From Pelotomaculum_C sp050950345 (lineage in GTDB: Bacteria > Bacillota > Desulfotomaculia > Desulfotomaculales > Pelotomaculaceae), in assembly GCA_050950345.1 (NCBI GenBank), contig JBMNHK010000007.1:372001-436000 (forward strand): a DNA stretch of 64,000 nt. Direction: 5' to 3'. Positions 47,173 through 56,735 of this stretch are shown here, in pieces. The position numbers and the translations under genes are program-made. Numbering within the stretch: the stretch's first letter is position 1; each line of letters begins with the position of its first letter. The notes below the pieces were generated by a model that saw nothing but the letters and a program-made list of their open reading frames with translations, ran no database searches and was not told where the DNA came from.

Positions 47173-47204
47173 AATCAAATTCTTACAAGAATATTTGATT
47201 TTTT
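47173..47204 (+). terminator. Second terminator downstream of rrn
   Basis: AATCAAAT (47173-47180) pairs with ATTTGATT (47193-47200), inner TCTT/AAGA pairs, followed by TTTTT. Confidence 0.7.
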
Positions 47205-47301
47205 GAGAGATAATAAGGGGAGTTCGGCCTTTAGGCTCTTGACTTGTCCGGCGTAACGTAGTATATTGAAGCTTGTGGAATCACCAGAACATACTGTTCA
47301 T

Positions 47302-47376
47302 TCCTCGATAGCTCAACGGTAGAGCAACCGGCTGTTAACCGGTAGGTTGTAGGTTCGAATCCTACTCGAGGAGCCA
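47302..47376 (+). tRNA. tRNA-Asn (GTT)
   Basis: 75 nt. TCCTCGA pairs with TCGAGGA, discriminator G, encoded CCA. Anticodon loop CTGTTAA, T-loop GGTTCGAATCC. Confidence 0.97.
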
Positions 47377-47386
47377 CTTTAACATT

Positions 47387-47411
47387 AACCGTGCTAAAGC
47401 ACGGTTTTTTT
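47387..47411 (+). terminator. Terminator after tRNA-Asn
   Basis: ACCGTGCT-AA-AGCACGGT hairpin followed by TTTTTT. Confidence 0.88.
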
Positions 47412-47519
47412 ATATCCTGCCGTCTGTAGCGGCTGTGGCTCATTCCTCTGTGATGGTGCCAATTGCGGTTGCCAATAGTATTTTATGTTTATGCTAAATT
47501 AAAGGGGTAAAAATATTAG

Positions 47520-47586
47520 TAAAGGGTATTCCCTTTAGTAAAAAAATTTATTATAATAAGGTTAATGTCAGTTAAAGTCAGTTATG
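47520..47586 (+). promoter_or_regulatory. ctsR promoter with CtsR heptad operator
   Basis: TATAAT at 47552-47557 with a poor -35 (TTCCCT, 47529-47534). Three phased heptads, GGTTAAT-gtc-AGTTAAA-gtc-AGTTATG (47560-47586), follow the CtsR box layout GGTCAAA-N3-GGTCAAA with T for C. Upstream, TAAAGGG-TATT-CCCTTTA (47520-47537) is a perfect palindrome over the -35 and may be a second operator. Confidence 0.65.
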
Positions 47587-47612
47587 GGGTCTGTTAAGGG
47601 GGTGTTGCATAT

Positions 47613-48074
47613 ATGTCAAACATATCAGATTTGATAGAGCAGTATCTCAAGAAACTGATTAATAACAGCCCGCAAGATTATGTGGAAATCCAAAGAAGCA
47701 AACTGGCGGTTAGGTTCAGCTGTGCTCCTTCCCAGATTAATTATGTTTTGACTACCCGCTTTACGACCGGCCACGGTTATGTTGTAGAAAGCAGACGTGG
47801 TGGCGGTGGTTATATAAGAATTATGAAAATACCACTGGAGCAGGGTGCGGAGATTATTATTAATATCACCGATTTAATTGGGAGCAGTATTTCACAGCAT
47901 GAAGCTGAAGGTTTGCTTGACCGCCTTGTAGAAGAGGAGCTAATTTCCAACCGGGAAGCCAGGATTATGCAGGCGGCGGTTGCCCGTTACCCGCAACTCA
48001 TGGAAGCTCCTTCCCAGGAAAAGCTGCGTGCGGCAATATTAAAGGCGATGCTCACTTCGATACTGAAGAATTAG
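47613..48074 (+). CDS. ctsR: CtsR, class III heat-shock repressor
   Basis: 153 residues. The N-terminal winged HTH (ISDLIEQYLKKLI, VRFSCAPSQINYVLTTRFT, then RGGGGYIRI with the glycine-rich wing) binds the clp operators. The C-terminal domain is needed for dimerisation and McsB control. AAGGGGGTG 9 bp before the ATG. First gene of ctsR-mcsA-mcsB-clpC. Confidence 0.96.
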   Translation: MSNISDLIEQYLKKLINNSPQDYVEIQRSKLAVRFSCAPSQINYVLTTRFTTGHGYVVESRRGGGGYIRIMKIPLEQGAEIIINITDLIGSSISQHEAEGLLDRLVEEELISNREARIMQAAVARYPQLMEAPSQEKLRAAILKAMLTSILKN

Positions 48075-48097
48075 CGCCTGTGTGAGGGGGTTAGAAA

Positions 48098-48655
48098 ATG
48101 TTGTGTGAACGCTGCGGACAAAGACCGGCTACAGTCCATATCACGGAAATTGCCGGTGGTAATAAGAAAGAAACCCATATTTGCCATGTTTGCGCCGGAG
48201 AGCTCCAACCACAGGGGATGGTTTTTAATCCGAAAATGAACCTAAACAATTTTTTAGCTGGTCTTTTACATGAACTAGGCGGCGCCGGCAGCAGCCAGGG
48301 CACGGGTACCGGTGCAAAATGCGGCCAATGCGGCATGGTTGAGAACCAGTTTGTAAAGCAGGGACTGATGGGCTGTGGCAATTGCTACGATCGGTTTGAA
48401 GATAAGCTGCTGCCCCTTTTGCGCAGGGTCCACGGCAATATCAGGCATACGGGCAAGGTACCGGAACGGTGCGGCGGACGTGCCAAGGTGTTAAAAAATA
48501 TTGAAACCCTTAAAGCCCAGCTGCAGGAGGTCGTAAGCCGCGAGGAATTTGAAAAGGCGGCGAGTTTGCGGGATACTATCCGTCAACTGGAAAAGGAGCT
48601 GGAAGAGGGGAGTGAGGGTAATGGCTATCAGGGAAACAGTGAGCAATCCTCATAG
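48098..48655 (+). CDS. mcsA: McsA, activator of the arginine kinase McsB
   Basis: 185 residues. Four CxxC motifs for zinc binding (CERC, CHVC, CGQC, CGNC) in the first 100 residues, then a C-terminal UVR motif (EVVSREEFEKAASLRDTIRQ). Activates McsB and senses stress. The 3' end overlaps mcsB by 35 bp. Confidence 0.95.
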   Translation: MLCERCGQRPATVHITEIAGGNKKETHICHVCAGELQPQGMVFNPKMNLNNFLAGLLHELGGAGSSQGTGTGAKCGQCGMVENQFVKQGLMGCGNCYDRFEDKLLPLLRRVHGNIRHTGKVPERCGGRAKVLKNIETLKAQLQEVVSREEFEKAASLRDTIRQLEKELEEGSEGNGYQGNSEQSS

Positions 48656-49691
48656 TGCCTGGATGGACACTTCTGATAAGTGGCCCAATATTGTGATCAG
48701 CAGCAGGGTTAGGGTTGCCCGCAATATTGCCGGTATACCCTTTCCCCATCTTCTGGATCAGGATCGTTCTGAAGAGGTTATTCATGCCGTCAGGTTAGCT
48801 CTGGGCAATGAAGAGGCTAAGGATACCCTGGGTGACCTGGAATTGAGCATGCTGGGGGAATTGTCTCAGGTGGAAAGACAGATACTGGTAGAAAAGCATT
48901 TGATCAGCCCTGAGTTTATCAATAACCACCAGTCGAAAGCGGTTGTTTTGAGGGATGACGAAGTGATCAGCATTATGGTCAATGAGGAAGACCACTTGCG
49001 GTTGCAGTGCTTGCTGCCCGGTTTGCAACTAAAGGAAGCCTGGGAGATCATTAACCGGGTCGACGATGCTTTGGAAAAAACACTGGATTATGCTTTCTCG
49101 GAAAAACTGGGTTATCTGACGGCCTGTCCCACTAACGTGGGTACGGGTTTACGGGCTTCCATTATGCTGCATCTGCCGGGACTTAAAATCACCAAACAGC
49201 TGGGCGTTGTGTTAAACGCCATCAATAAACTGGGGCTGACTGTGCGAGGGCTATACGGTGAGGGTACGGAAGCGCAGGGTGACTTGTTTCAGATTTCCAA
49301 CCAGATTACCCTGGGCCAGACGGAAGAAGAAATTATCAGCAACTTGTTGGCCAGCACAAAGCATATTCTGACCCAGGAGCAGGCAGCTCGCAACGCTTTG
49401 TACCAACAGCGACGTTATGTCATTGAGGATCGCGTCTACCGGGCTTTCGGAACCTTGCGCTACGCCAGGCTGCTTACATCGGAAGATGCCATGCGGTTGA
49501 TATCAGATTTGCGGCTGGGTTTGGATTTGAATATCATCTCCGGCATCAAACCAAGCACGCTCAATGAATTGATGATTAAAATCAGACCGGCTTTTATAAC
49601 TAAGCTTAGCGGTAAGGAATTGCCCCCACAACAGCGTTATGCTTTTCGGGCAGCTCTTGTTCGCCGGGAGTTTGAAAAAGAGAGCCAATAA
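48621..49691 (+). CDS. mcsB: Protein arginine kinase McsB
   Basis: 356 residues from the ATG at 48621 (GTGAGGG upstream, inside mcsA). Phosphorylates arginines on CtsR and on misfolded proteins, marking them for ClpCP. Phosphagen-kinase-like fold with VISSRVRVARNIAGIPFP, LTACPTNVGTGLRAS containing the catalytic Cys region, and RGLYGEGTEAQGDLFQISNQ. Typical length. Confidence 0.96.
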   Translation: MAIRETVSNPHSAWMDTSDKWPNIVISSRVRVARNIAGIPFPHLLDQDRSEEVIHAVRLALGNEEAKDTLGDLELSMLGELSQVERQILVEKHLISPEFINNHQSKAVVLRDDEVISIMVNEEDHLRLQCLLPGLQLKEAWEIINRVDDALEKTLDYAFSEKLGYLTACPTNVGTGLRASIMLHLPGLKITKQLGVVLNAINKLGLTVRGLYGEGTEAQGDLFQISNQITLGQTEEEIISNLLASTKHILTQEQAARNALYQQRRYVIEDRVYRAFGTLRYARLLTSEDAMRLISDLRLGLDLNIISGIKPSTLNELMIKIRPAFITKLSGKELPPQQRYAFRAALVRREFEKESQ

Positions 49692-49711
49692 TTAAACTAG
49701 GAGGTGTCAAT

Positions 49712-52144
49712 ATGCACGAAAGATTTACTGAACGCGCAAGCAAAGTTTTGATGTTGGCCAAAAAAGAGGCCGTCAATATGTCCTATCCTTATATCGGCAC
49801 AGAACACCTTCTGCTGGGGTTGATCCTGGAGGGCGAGAGTTTAGCCGCCAAGGTCCTGGGCGCTGTAGGCCTGGAACCGGAAGGGGTCAGGGTTGCTGTC
49901 AGGCGGATGGTGGAGCAAGCCCAGGAAAGGCCTTCTGGTGAGCCGGTTTTGACTGCCAAAGCCAAAATGGTGGTAGAACTTTCAGTTAACGAAGCTCACA
50001 GAATGGGGCACAGTTATGTGGGACCGGAACACCTGCTCCTGGGGCTGATTCGCGAAGGCGAAGGTGTAGCTGCGCAAATATTATCCGCATACGGGGTTGA
50101 TTATCATAAAGTCAGGGCAGCCCTGGCACATCTCCAGGGCGGGCAAGGCGCTGCCGAAGGGACGGCGCCTGGAGCCAAGAAGAGCAGTGCTACGCCTACT
50201 CTTGATCAATTCGGCAGGGATCTTACGGAGATGGCCAGGGAAGATAAGCTTGACCCGGTAGTGGGCCGTGGTAAGGAAATTGAGCGGGTCATCCAGGTTT
50301 TAAGCCGGCGCAGCAAGAACAATCCTGTGCTGATCGGTGAGCCCGGGGTGGGCAAAACCGCTATTGCCGAAGGACTGGCCCAGAGCATAACTGCCGGCAA
50401 CGTGCCTGAGATCCTGGCCAACAAAAGGGTGGTGACCCTTGACATGGGCACACTGGTGGCAGGCACAAAATACCGCGGGGAGTTTGAAGAAAGGCTGAAA
50501 AAAATTGTTGAAGAAATCCGCAGTGACGGTAATATCATCCTGTTTATCGACGAACTGCATACCCTGGTAGGAGCCGGTGCGGCAGAAGGGGCCATAGATG
50601 CGGCCAACATCTTAAAACCCGCCCTGGCCAGAGGCGAATTACAGTGCATCGGCGCAACAACCCTGGATGAATACCGCAAGCACATTGAAAAAGACGCCGC
50701 CCTGGAGCGCCGTTTCCAACCAATTACCGTGGCTGAGCCTTCGGTGGAAGAAACTATTGAAATCCTGCGGGGTCTCAGGGATAAGTACGAAGCGCACCAT
50801 CGTGTGAGATATACCGAAGAGGCTTTAGAGGCGGCAGCCAGGCTCTCCAGCCGTTATATCACAGACCGCTTTCTGCCTGACAAAGCCATTGATCTTTTGG
50901 ATGAAGCTGGTTCACGGGTTCGGTTGCAGGCTTTAGTGCCCCCGCCGGAATTAAAAGATCAGGAGAAAATGCTGGAAGTTCTGCAGAAAGAAAAAGAGGC
51001 TGCGGTCAACAACCAGGAATTCGAAAAAGCAGCTGAGCTGCGCGATCAGGAACAAAAACTGCGCTCCTCCCTTAAGGATATGCGCGAATCCTGGAAAAAA
51101 GAAAAGGGTGGTCTCGACCTGGTCGTGGGTGAGGATGATATTGCTCAGATTGCCGCCAGCTGGACCGGTATCCCGGTTAAGAAGATTGAAGAGGCTGAAT
51201 CGGAGCGTTTGTTGAGAATGGAAGAGGTGCTCCATGAGCGGGTAATTGGACAGGATGAGGCGGTACGGGCCATATCCAGAGCGATCCGAAGGGCCCGGGC
51301 CGGCCTTAAGGATCCTAAACGCCCCATCGGTTCCTTCATCTTCCTGGGCCCTACCGGCGTCGGCAAAACAGAACTGGCCAAAGCTGTTGCGGAGGTCCTG
51401 TTCGGCAGCGAGGACGCAATGGTCAGGCTGGATATGTCCGAGTATATGGAAAAGTTCTCTGTATCCCGTCTGGTGGGGGCGCCTCCCGGCTATGTGGGTT
51501 ACGATGAAGCCGGCCAGCTCACCGAAGCAGTCAGGCGGCGGCCCTATACGGTTGTCTTGCTGGACGAAATTGAAAAGGCCCATCCTGATGTGTTCAATAT
51601 CCTGCTGCAGGTAATGGAGGACGGGCGCCTTACCGACACTAAAGGCCGAACCGTTGATTTCCGCAATACCGTGATCATCATGACCTCAAACGTAGGTGTG
51701 AGCACCATCAAGCGGGAAACAGTAATGGGCTTTAAGACCGGCAAGGCTGCGGAAGATAACTATGAAAACATGAAAAATAAGGTCAACGATGAGCTAAGGC
51801 GAACTTTCAGGCCGGAATTCCTCAACCGTATTGATGAGACGATAGTATTCCATTCCCTTAGCCAGGAAGATATCAGGCAAATCGTTACTCTGATGCTGAA
51901 GGAAGTCACTGCCAGGATGAAGGAAAACGAGATCGATATCGAGTTTGCTGAACCGGTTAAGGATCTTTTGGCCAAAGAAGGTTATGATGAAAACTATGGA
52001 GCCAGGCCTTTAAGGCGTGCGATCTTGCGTTTGGTGGAGGATCTGCTCTCCGAAGAACTGCTCAAGGGTGCTTTTAAGAGCGGTGACCGTATTAGGATGG
52101 AAGTGGAAGGGGAGCATCTAACCGTAAAAAAGTTGCCGGCTTAG
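49712..52144 (+). CDS. clpC: ClpC ATPase
   Basis: 810 residues. HSP100 unfoldase for ClpP and a fidelity factor for McsB-marked proteins. Two N-terminal Clp repeats (YIGTEHLLLGLI, YVGPEHLLLGLI). D1 has Walker A GEPGVGKT near 209, with a UVR motif in the middle domain (VNNQEFEKAAELRDQE). D2 has GPTGVGKT near 546, and a ClpP-docking loop region follows. Last gene of the operon, followed by a strong terminator. Confidence 0.97.
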   Translation: MHERFTERASKVLMLAKKEAVNMSYPYIGTEHLLLGLILEGESLAAKVLGAVGLEPEGVRVAVRRMVEQAQERPSGEPVLTAKAKMVVELSVNEAHRMGHSYVGPEHLLLGLIREGEGVAAQILSAYGVDYHKVRAALAHLQGGQGAAEGTAPGAKKSSATPTLDQFGRDLTEMAREDKLDPVVGRGKEIERVIQVLSRRSKNNPVLIGEPGVGKTAIAEGLAQSITAGNVPEILANKRVVTLDMGTLVAGTKYRGEFEERLKKIVEEIRSDGNIILFIDELHTLVGAGAAEGAIDAANILKPALARGELQCIGATTLDEYRKHIEKDAALERRFQPITVAEPSVEETIEILRGLRDKYEAHHRVRYTEEALEAAARLSSRYITDRFLPDKAIDLLDEAGSRVRLQALVPPPELKDQEKMLEVLQKEKEAAVNNQEFEKAAELRDQEQKLRSSLKDMRESWKKEKGGLDLVVGEDDIAQIAASWTGIPVKKIEEAESERLLRMEEVLHERVIGQDEAVRAISRAIRRARAGLKDPKRPIGSFIFLGPTGVGKTELAKAVAEVLFGSEDAMVRLDMSEYMEKFSVSRLVGAPPGYVGYDEAGQLTEAVRRRPYTVVLLDEIEKAHPDVFNILLQVMEDGRLTDTKGRTVDFRNTVIIMTSNVGVSTIKRETVMGFKTGKAAEDNYENMKNKVNDELRRTFRPEFLNRIDETIVFHSLSQEDIRQIVTLMLKEVTARMKENEIDIEFAEPVKDLLAKEGYDENYGARPLRRAILRLVEDLLSEELLKGAFKSGDRIRMEVEGEHLTVKKLPA

Positions 52145-52220
52145 GTTTACAATAACCTGGCATGGTGCAATAGACTTCTTAGGATTGACCGCGTTGTTAA
52201 ACGGGTTATTTGCATTGAGA

Positions 52221-52258
52221 AACGCACCCACCTGCAACGTATGGTGGGTGCGTTTTTA
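52221..52258 (+). terminator. Terminator of the ctsR-clpC operon
   Basis: AACGCACCCACC pairs perfectly with GGTGGGTGCGTT over 10 nt, followed by TTTTT. Confidence 0.9.
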
Positions 52259-52384
52259 GTTGTCTTGTTGCCAGGTTATACTATCCTTAAACAGCGTTTA
52301 TAGACTTGGCAGGGATGGCCCTTGTAGGATATTAGCGGTAATGATATTATCTGAACAATAATCGAAATATGGGGAAAATTGTAA

Positions 52385-53737
52385 ATGCGTGTAAAATCAA
52401 GTTTTCGCTGTCAGGAATGCGGACAACAGTCCACTCGCTGGCTGGGCCGTTGCCCAGGTTGCGGGACCTGGAACAGTCTTGTGGAAGAAATGCAACAGCC
52501 TCAGGCGGTCAATGTCCCGGTGGCCGGCAGTCTGCCCAAAATATGTCCCGTTACGGAAGTGCCTGTGCAGGGTGAGGAGCGTTTTCCCACCGAAATGGCA
52601 GAGGTAGACAGGGTTTTAGGCGGTGGCCTGGTGCCGGGCTCTCTGATTTTAGTGGGGGGCGATCCCGGCATTGGCAAGTCAACCCTGATGCTGCAGGTTG
52701 CGCACCGGCTCAGCAGCAAGATGCGGGTATTATACATAACCGGCGAAGAATCCGCCGGTCAGGTGCGGCTCAGGGCTGAACGGCTGGGCGCCATGTCGCC
52801 GTCTTTGCTCTTATCCTGCGCTACGGACATTGAGCAGATTGAACAGCAGCTGTACCGGGAAAAACCCCCGGTGGCGGTGATTGATTCTATCCAGACCATG
52901 TTTAAACCCAGTTTGTCATCCGCTCCCGGCAGTGTTGGCCAGGTCCGTGAATGTGCCTCCATATTGATGAGGTTGGCCAAGGAAACAGGTATATCGATTT
53001 TTTTAGTTGGTCATGTGACCAAGGAAGGGCTGCTGGCGGGTCCCAGAGTGCTGGAACATATGGTGGACACGGTCCTTTACCTGGAAGGTGACAGGCATCA
53101 GTTTTTCCGCATTCTGCGCGGCGTAAAAAACCGTTTTGGCTCAACAAACGAAATTGGAATATTTGAAATGAGCGGCAGCGGTCTGGTGGAGGTGGACAGC
53201 CCTTCCGGTATTTTTCTTACTAAACGGACCCAGGGGGACATACCGGGAACTGCAGTGGCAGCAGCGCTGGAAGGCACAAGACCCCTCCTGGTGGAGATAC
53301 AAGCTCTCGTCTGTCCAACCGGTTACGGGACGCCGCGCCGCATGACCGCCGGTGTGGATTACAATAGAGTGGCGCTGGTGGCGGCTGTCCTTGAAAAAAG
53401 GGTGGGTTTCAATCTAGGAAACCAGGATATTTATGTCAATGCTGTTGGGGGAGTGAGGTTAGACGAACCTGCGGCGGATCTGGCCATAGCCTGTGCTCTA
53501 GCTTCAAGTTTTAAGGATATCCCGGTAGATCCGGGGCTGGTTTGTGCCGGTGAAACGGGTTTGACCGGTGAGCTGCGGCCGGTTGCGGGGATGGAGAAAA
53601 GGCTCAGGGAGGCCTTTAAAATGGGTTTTAACCGCTTCCTGATGTCTGGCCAAAGCGCCGCCCTGCCCGGGGACTACAAAGGTTTACTCAAGGCGGATAC
53701 TCTGGAAGCGGCCCTGGAAATTGCTTTATTGGTGTGA
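52385..53737 (+). CDS. radA: DNA repair protein RadA
   Basis: 450 residues. N-terminal zinc finger CQECGQQSTRWLGRCPGC, RecA-like ATPase with Walker A GGDPGIGKST, the RadA-specific KNRFG, and a C-terminal Lon-protease-like domain. Acts in recombination-intermediate processing. Its last four bases overlap the disA reading frame region, the usual radA-disA pairing. Confidence 0.96.
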   Translation: MRVKSSFRCQECGQQSTRWLGRCPGCGTWNSLVEEMQQPQAVNVPVAGSLPKICPVTEVPVQGEERFPTEMAEVDRVLGGGLVPGSLILVGGDPGIGKSTLMLQVAHRLSSKMRVLYITGEESAGQVRLRAERLGAMSPSLLLSCATDIEQIEQQLYREKPPVAVIDSIQTMFKPSLSSAPGSVGQVRECASILMRLAKETGISIFLVGHVTKEGLLAGPRVLEHMVDTVLYLEGDRHQFFRILRGVKNRFGSTNEIGIFEMSGSGLVEVDSPSGIFLTKRTQGDIPGTAVAAALEGTRPLLVEIQALVCPTGYGTPRRMTAGVDYNRVALVAAVLEKRVGFNLGNQDIYVNAVGGVRLDEPAADLAIACALASSFKDIPVDPGLVCAGETGLTGELRPVAGMEKRLREAFKMGFNRFLMSGQSAALPGDYKGLLKADTLEAALEIALLV

Positions 53738-53745
53738 GGTGTACC

Positions 53746-54822
53746 ATGAGAGACGAAAAGATGGAAGATATGCTATTAAAAGTGTTGCGCTCAGTGGCGC
53801 CGGGCAGGCCGCTCAGAGAGGGACTGGAAAATGTGCTGCGGGCAAAAAACGGTGGTCTTATCGTCCTGGCTGAAAATCCCGAAGTGATGGGCATTGTCGA
53901 AGGTGGTTTTATGCTCAATGCCGATTACAGTCCTTCACATCTCTATGAACTGGCTAAAATGGATGGTGCCATTATCCTGAGTAAGGATGCTAAAAAAATC
54001 CTGGCTGCCAACACCCAGATGGTTCCCAGTCAGGATATTCCTTCCAGCGAGACCGGTATACGCCACCGTACTGCCGAGCGGGTAGCCAGACAGACCGGCA
54101 CGCTGGTAATCGCCATATCTCAGCGTCGCGGGGTGATCACACTTTATAAGGGCACTTTGAAATATGTATTGCAAGATCTGGGGCTCATTTTGACCAAGGC
54201 CAACCAGGCAATTCAAACCCTGGAGAAATACCGTGTGGTGCTGGATAAGTTCCTGCTCAGTTTAAGCGTTATGGAGTTTCAGGAATCGGTTACCCTTTTT
54301 GATGTAGCCAAAGTGATTCAACGGTTGGAAATGTTCTTCCAGGTAGTTAAAGAGATCGAACTGTACACCTGTGAATTAGGGGTGGAGGGCCGGCTGATCA
54401 CAATGCAGGTGGATGAACTGATGGCCAACGTGGAGGAAGAAGGCCTGCTGGTTATTCGGGATTATGCTACTGCTCAGACAGACAAAACCCCGGAAGAAAT
54501 TATGGCTGTAATTGACAGATGGCCGGCGGAGGATTATTTGGATCTGACTTTAATTGCCCGGGCTCTGGGCTATTCCGGCAGCTCGAGTATCCTGGACCAG
54601 CACGTTGCACCCAGGGGCTATCGCATTTTGCAGAAGGTGCCCCGGTTGCCGTTGCCTGTTATTGAGAATCTGGTTAAGACTTTTGGCGCGTTAAATAAAA
54701 TATTAGTGGCCTCTATTGAGGAGCTGGATGAGGTTGAGGGTATTGGTGAGGTGCGAGCCCGCTCCATCAAAGAAGGTTTGCGGCGCTACCGGGATCTGTT
54801 GATGAAAGAAATTCAGGTTTGA
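53746..54822 (+). CDS. disA: DNA-integrity scanning protein, diadenylate cyclase DisA
   Basis: 358 residues from the ATG at 53746, after GAGGTG. Makes c-di-AMP from two ATP and scans DNA for damage. The DAC domain has DGAIILSKD and RHRTAERVARQTG. A helical linker and a C-terminal HhH DNA-binding domain follow (LDEVEGIGEVRARSIKEGL). Full length. Confidence 0.96.
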   Translation: MRDEKMEDMLLKVLRSVAPGRPLREGLENVLRAKNGGLIVLAENPEVMGIVEGGFMLNADYSPSHLYELAKMDGAIILSKDAKKILAANTQMVPSQDIPSSETGIRHRTAERVARQTGTLVIAISQRRGVITLYKGTLKYVLQDLGLILTKANQAIQTLEKYRVVLDKFLLSLSVMEFQESVTLFDVAKVIQRLEMFFQVVKEIELYTCELGVEGRLITMQVDELMANVEEEGLLVIRDYATAQTDKTPEEIMAVIDRWPAEDYLDLTLIARALGYSGSSSILDQHVAPRGYRILQKVPRLPLPVIENLVKTFGALNKILVASIEELDEVEGIGEVRARSIKEGLRRYRDLLMKEIQV

Positions 54823-54841
54823 AATATTAAATAATATGTTG

Positions 54842-54870
54842 TTGACACTATGTTAGGGCTATGCTAAAAT
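54842..54870 (+). promoter_or_regulatory. carD promoter P1
   Basis: TTGACA (54842-54847), 17-bp spacer, TAAAAT (54865-54870) with upstream TGC (extended -10). Confidence 0.85.
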
Positions 54871-54880
54871 GATAGTTTAT

Positions 54881-54909
54881 TTGACAAGGGGTACCTTTTG
54901 TGCTATACT
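54881..54909 (+). promoter_or_regulatory. carD promoter P2
   Basis: TTGACA (54881-54886), 17-bp spacer, TATACT (54904-54909) with upstream TGC. Thirty-nine bp downstream of P1 and of the same design. Confidence 0.85.
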
Positions 54910-54943
54910 TTAGTTGTTTTTAAATTTAAAGGAGGGTACTTAC

Positions 54944-55420
54944 TTGTTTAAAATAGGGGATAAAGTGGTGTACCCGATGCACGGCGCCGGCGTGATCGAG
55001 GCTATAGAAGAGAAAGAAGTTCTCGGTGAAAAGAAGCAGTATTATATACTGCGCCTGCCTGTGGGAGATATGAAGGTGATGATCCCCATCAGCAATGGTG
55101 AGGGTGTTGGTTTGCGCGAGGTGATTGATTCGGATGGGGTTCAGGAGGTTATGCATATCCTGCGCCAACAGAGTTCGGCCATGTCACCCAATTGGAACCG
55201 CAGGTATCGTGCAAATCTGGAAAAGATTAAAACCGGCGATGTTTTTGAAGTCGCTGAGGTAGTGCGCAATCTGGTTAAGAGGGACCGTGAAAAGGGTTTG
55301 TCCTCTGGTGAACGAAAAATGCTTGAAAATGCCAGGCAGATTTTGCTCAGTGAATTAGTTTTAGCAACAGAATGGGAAGAGGATAAAGCAGAATCAATGC
55401 TTGACGGTGCCTTCGCATAA
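54944..55420 (+). CDS. carD: CarD family RNA-polymerase-binding regulator
   Basis: 158 residues from the TTG at 54944, 7 bp after AAAGGAGGG. The N-terminal CarD/TRCF RNAP-interaction domain (FKIGDKVVYPMHGAGVIEAI) is followed by a helical DNA-binding C-terminus (LKREKG-type stretch DREKGLSSGERKMLENARQI). Binds the polymerase beta subunit and tunes initiation, for example at rRNA promoters. Two strong tandem promoters suggest high expression. Confidence 0.93.
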   Translation: MFKIGDKVVYPMHGAGVIEAIEEKEVLGEKKQYYILRLPVGDMKVMIPISNGEGVGLREVIDSDGVQEVMHILRQQSSAMSPNWNRRYRANLEKIKTGDVFEVAEVVRNLVKRDREKGLSSGERKMLENARQILLSELVLATEWEEDKAESMLDGAFA

Positions 55421-55423
55421 TGT

Positions 55424-55452
55424 TGCCAGCTCAGGCTGGCACTTTATTTTTC
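55424..55452 (+). terminator. Terminator after carD
   Basis: TGCCAGC-TCAG-GCTGGCA hairpin followed by CTTTATTTTT. Confidence 0.8.
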
Positions 55453-55592
55453 TGTGTCGGAAAATTTTACTTATTTTTTCTTGCTGTGCCTCCTGAATAA
55501 ATATAATATAGCTTATAGCAATAGATAAAAGCTATATACTCTGCTGGATATCGATAGTTGTAGCAATGTGCGGTGGAAAGGAGGTGAAAAAG

Positions 55593-56735
55593 TTGAAAAA
55601 AGCAGTATACTTTATTCTGTTGGCTGCGTTTACAGGAGCAGGTGCGGCTGTGGGCTTCTTCCTGGTGAATAGCGGCCTTGTGGTATTTCTCACCGGTCTG
55701 CCGCAACATTTTCAGTTGGGCGTGATTGGGTTGACGACACTTATCGGTATCGTGGCAGGTATCCTGTTAACCCGGCCAATAATGCATGGTTCTGTGCGAG
55801 CTGCTTTAATTTTCGAGCAGTATCTGCAACTGGTGCCCACGCAGGATCTGTTAATTGGCTCGTCAGGTTTAATTATTGGACTTATAATTGCCAATTTGAT
55901 AGGAAGCGTCCTGTCTTTTTTAGGATTAATCGGCAAAGTAATCTGGATCCTGTTAACTTTATTGCTTGCTTATCTGGGCTGGAGCATCAGTATCAAAAAG
56001 CGTGAAGAAATATTGGGGTTGTTTGCCAGCTTCCCCAAGTTCGGCAAGGAGCGTGCTTTAAAATCCGAACTCAAGGCCGGACATTTTAAAATACTCGACA
56101 CCAGTGTGATTATTGACGGGCGCATCTCCGAGCTGTGCCAGAGCGGTTTTATTGAAGGGATCATGCTTATTCCTGCCTTTGTGCTGGATGAGCTGCGGCA
56201 CATTGCCGATTCTCCCGACCTGCTCAAAAGAAACCGTGGCAGGCGGGGGCTGGATATCCTGAACGCCATGCGAAAGGACCCGGAGATAAGGGTTCAGATT
56301 TATGAAAATAACCGCGGCCTGGAAGATATAGCGGAAGTAGACGCCAAATTGGTCAAGCTGGCCCAGAAACTCGGCGGCAAAATCATCACCAATGATTACA
56401 ATCTCAATAAAGTGGCCGAATTGCACGGCGTTAAAGTTTTAAATATCAATGAACTGGCTAATGCGGTGAAACCGGTGGTTTTACCAGGCGAAGAAATGGT
56501 GGTGCAGTTGGTCAAGGAGGGTAAGGAGACAGGCCAGGGAATCGCCTATCTGGATGACGGCACCATGATTGTGGTGGAAAACGGCAAGCGCCATATGAAC
56601 CAGACTATTGAGGTGCTGGTTACCAGCGTGCTGCAGACCGCTGCCGGCAGAATGATCTTCGCCAAGCCCAAGTACGAGCAGCGTAGGGGTGAGGCTGGAC
56701 ATGCCCGCATGAATGAGGTGAACGCCATTGGCTAA
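55593..56735 (+). CDS. yacL: Membrane-anchored PIN/TRAM domain protein (YacL type)
   Basis: 380 residues from the TTG at 55593, 8 bp after AAAGGAGG. Four transmembrane segments in the first 145 residues. A PIN nuclease domain follows (FKILDTSVIIDGRISEL, IITNDYNLNKVAELHGVKV, with acidic metal ligands), then a C-terminal TRAM RNA-binding domain (GQGIAYLDDGTMIVVENG). Probably an RNase, though its substrate is unknown. Its end overlaps the ispD start by 8 bp. Confidence 0.9.
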   Translation: MKKAVYFILLAAFTGAGAAVGFFLVNSGLVVFLTGLPQHFQLGVIGLTTLIGIVAGILLTRPIMHGSVRAALIFEQYLQLVPTQDLLIGSSGLIIGLIIANLIGSVLSFLGLIGKVIWILLTLLLAYLGWSISIKKREEILGLFASFPKFGKERALKSELKAGHFKILDTSVIIDGRISELCQSGFIEGIMLIPAFVLDELRHIADSPDLLKRNRGRRGLDILNAMRKDPEIRVQIYENNRGLEDIAEVDAKLVKLAQKLGGKIITNDYNLNKVAELHGVKVLNINELANAVKPVVLPGEEMVVQLVKEGKETGQGIAYLDDGTMIVVENGKRHMNQTIEVLVTSVLQTAAGRMIFAKPKYEQRRGEAGHARMNEVNAIG

